From Anaerolineae bacterium (lineage in GTDB: Bacteria; Chloroflexota; Anaerolineae; 4572-78; J111), in contig JAGRBY010000432.1 in NCBI GenBank assembly GCA_020433835.1, positions 1-6,267 on the forward strand: 6,267 nucleotides of DNA. Direction: 5' to 3'. Below are positions 5,292-6,267 of the stretch, in pieces. The translations under genes were made by a program, and so were the position numbers. The stretch's first letter is position 1, and each line of letters begins with the position of its first letter. Under the pieces are notes generated by a model, which made no database searches, was not told where the DNA came from, and was given only the letters and a program-made list of their open reading frames with translations.

Positions 5292-5852
5292 TTACAATGG
5301 CTTGTCTGCCTGTTGGGCAACCAGAATCCGGCCAATCTCGATATCGTGACGCCGAGCGTGGAGGGCTAAAAAAGCGAGCCACTGGTACATATCCAGCTTG
5401 CCTAACGCCTGCACCGACATACGCACCGTGTGTAAACTGCCCTCGCCCTGCCCCATCTGCTCAAGAAGCGCCAGACATTCGGCCCGCTGTTGGCGCAACG
5501 TGGCCTGCACAGCGGCGCTCGATACGGCGCGGGTCGGCTCCATATGATCCGGCCGCAGCCAGGCGAACGTATCAGGATGGCCGATAACTTCAATCGCCTG
5601 GAGATCGCTTTCGCCGTCAGGTATCGCTTGAGTCGCCGCCCGCTTACAGGCCTTGGCCACTCCCTTGCGAATCACCAGCAGCAGATAGTGGGAGGTCAAG
5701 CTGACATGTTCAAGGATATCATCGATACGCCACGCCTCCGCCGCCGGCTGATAGCGGCGCACCGCTTCGGACAGTTCAAAACGGGCGTCGAGCGCGTCGA
5801 AGCTGGTTGTGAGCTGCTGGCGTACGGTCTGAATAGTGGTTTGATAGAGCAT
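5292..5852 (-). CDS. DinB-like (YfiT/DinB superfamily) putative metal-binding protein
   Basis: A complete 186-residue, mostly helical protein. It has the DinB superfamily layout: an N-terminal helix (QTTIQTVRQQLTTSFDALD), then WRIDDILEHVSLTSHYLL with His49, and a C-terminal helix LALHARRHDIEIGRIL with His165 and His169 as an HxxxH pair. These three histidines match the usual metal triad of four-helix-bundle DinB/YfiT proteins, some of which are thiol-dependent S-transferases. The real substrate is unknown here. The start at ATG 5852 has no strong ribosome site (GGA at 5859-5861 is the best nearby), but the N-terminal helix fits. It is transcribed leftward, toward the MBL gene, and its stop lies 72 bp from that gene's stop. 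No sign of damage or unusual codon use was noticed. Confidence 0.83.
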   Translation of the reverse strand: MLYQTTIQTVRQQLTTSFDALDARFELSEAVRRYQPAAEAWRIDDILEHVSLTSHYLLLVIRKGVAKACKRAATQAIPDGESDLQAIEVIGHPDTFAWLRPDHMEPTRAVSSAAVQATLRQQRAECLALLEQMGQGEGSLHTVRMSVQALGKLDMYQWLAFLALHARRHDIEIGRILVAQQADKPL

Positions 5853-5880
5853 AGGCTATGTCCGACTCGTGTCTTATGAA

Positions 5881-5979
5881 TTTTCGTCCTTATTTGGATG
5901 AAACATCACTAAAGGCCGTTGTGACCCGGCTGCGTCCAGACGACTCATGAACCCAGGGATATACCCGGTTGGACGAAAA
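5881..5979. repeat. Inverted repeat in the gap upstream of the last gene
   Basis: TTTTCGTCC (5881-5889) and GGACGAAAA (5971-5979) are perfect 9-bp inverted repeats 81 bp apart. CGTCCA (5933-5938) also pairs with TGGACG (5970-5975), so the right arm has two possible partners. They lie between the DinB-like gene and the gene at 6099. They may be element ends, protein-binding sites or a folded leader; nothing decides this. Confidence 0.35.
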
Positions 5980-6085
5980 CGACCGCGAATTCTGCCCCCT
6001 TCAAGGTCGATTTCCGTTAGTGTCATAAAGTTTTCGCCACCTTAACAAAAGAAAGGAAAGGTATTACAAATCGGGGACACCAAAC

Positions 6086-6091
6086 AAGGAG
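6086..6091 (+). promoter_or_regulatory. Ribosome binding site of the right-edge gene
   Basis: AAGGAG lies 7 nt before ATG 6099, a good strength and spacing. It is the chief reason for calling the edge ORF a real gene. Confidence 0.6.
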
Positions 6092-6098
6092 TCTCCAA

Positions 6099-6267
6099 AT
6101 GACAATCGCAGAACGAGAAGAGCAAATAATTCGTATAAAAGAAGCCAGCTTTCAGTCAGAGTTGGATGAACAATTGGAAGCGCATCTCCGAGAACAGGTT
6201 GTTGAGGTGGTGCAAGCCACGATAGAAGCCGCCCTGGTGGAGGAAGTGCAGGTTGAATTAGAGAGGA
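6099..6267 (+). CDS. Partial gene at right edge, possible transposase N-terminus
   Basis: From ATG 6099 the frame stays open for 56 codons to the window end, behind a good ribosome site. The visible part is helical and very acidic, with EEQIIRIKEASFQSELDEQL followed by LREQVVEVVQATIEAALVEE. The second stretch resembles the helix that opens several insertion-sequence transposases (IS256/Mutator-like or related groups), in which an xxxxEAALxEEL-type helix comes before a Gly/Arg-rich segment. The rest is outside the window, so the family is a guess. An alternative is an unrelated coiled-coil protein. If it is a transposase, an IS end should lie in the preceding 100 bp or so. Confidence 0.5.
   Translation, partial: MTIAEREEQIIRIKEASFQSELDEQLEAHLREQVVEVVQATIEAALVEEVQVELER

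Noticed and set aside
5947..6045. Rightward 32-codon frame with an Arg/Pro/Ser-rich product before the last gene
   Set aside because: Too short, no ribosome site, and it overlaps the possible IS terminus; more likely a chance frame.

Overview
The window most likely comes from a Chloroflexota (Anaerolineae-like) bacterium. This is inferred from protein style, not from a marker gene. The clues are a helix-turn-helix/STAND ATPase regulator whose N-terminal wording is typical of that phylum, a tandem-cupredoxin lipoprotein, and a small c-type cytochrome tethered by a Pro/Thr/Ser-rich linker. No rRNA, tRNA or CRISPR array was seen.

Layout. Positions 1-832 (minus strand) hold the N-terminal 277 residues of an XRE-type HTH plus P-loop STAND ATPase regulator that runs off the left edge. 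A divergent intergenic region (833-1080) carries a good extended -10 promoter for it, overlapped by an AT-rich palindrome. Rightward from there come a degenerate RsbW/HATPase-like protein (1081-1551), an 84-residue charged helical protein (1667-1921), a two-domain cupredoxin lipoprotein overlapping it by 14 nt (1908-2747), a four-helix membrane protein resembling the DUF2269/CopD group (3082-3612), a monohaem cytochrome c (3713-4222) and a UlaG-like metallo-beta-lactamase-fold hydrolase (4467-5219). A convergent DinB-like gene lies at 5292-5852 (minus). At the right edge a new gene begins at 6099, perhaps a transposase N-terminus.

How the genes may work together. The cupredoxin lipoprotein, the membrane protein and the cytochrome c all point to the outer face of the cytoplasmic membrane. 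They could form a small copper/haem electron-transfer set. They are codirectional but separated by gaps of 334 and 100 bp, so a single operon is not shown. The MBL and DinB genes look like ordinary accessory or housekeeping genes.

The most striking non-coding feature is a roughly 202-bp element at 2787-2988. It is bounded by imperfect 23-bp terminal inverted repeats and contains a perfect 11-bp-stem palindrome. It looks like a MITE or REP-type element lodged between the cupredoxin and membrane-protein genes. I see no clear evidence of a wholly new defence or metabolic system here; the copper/haem cluster is the best candidate for something under-described.
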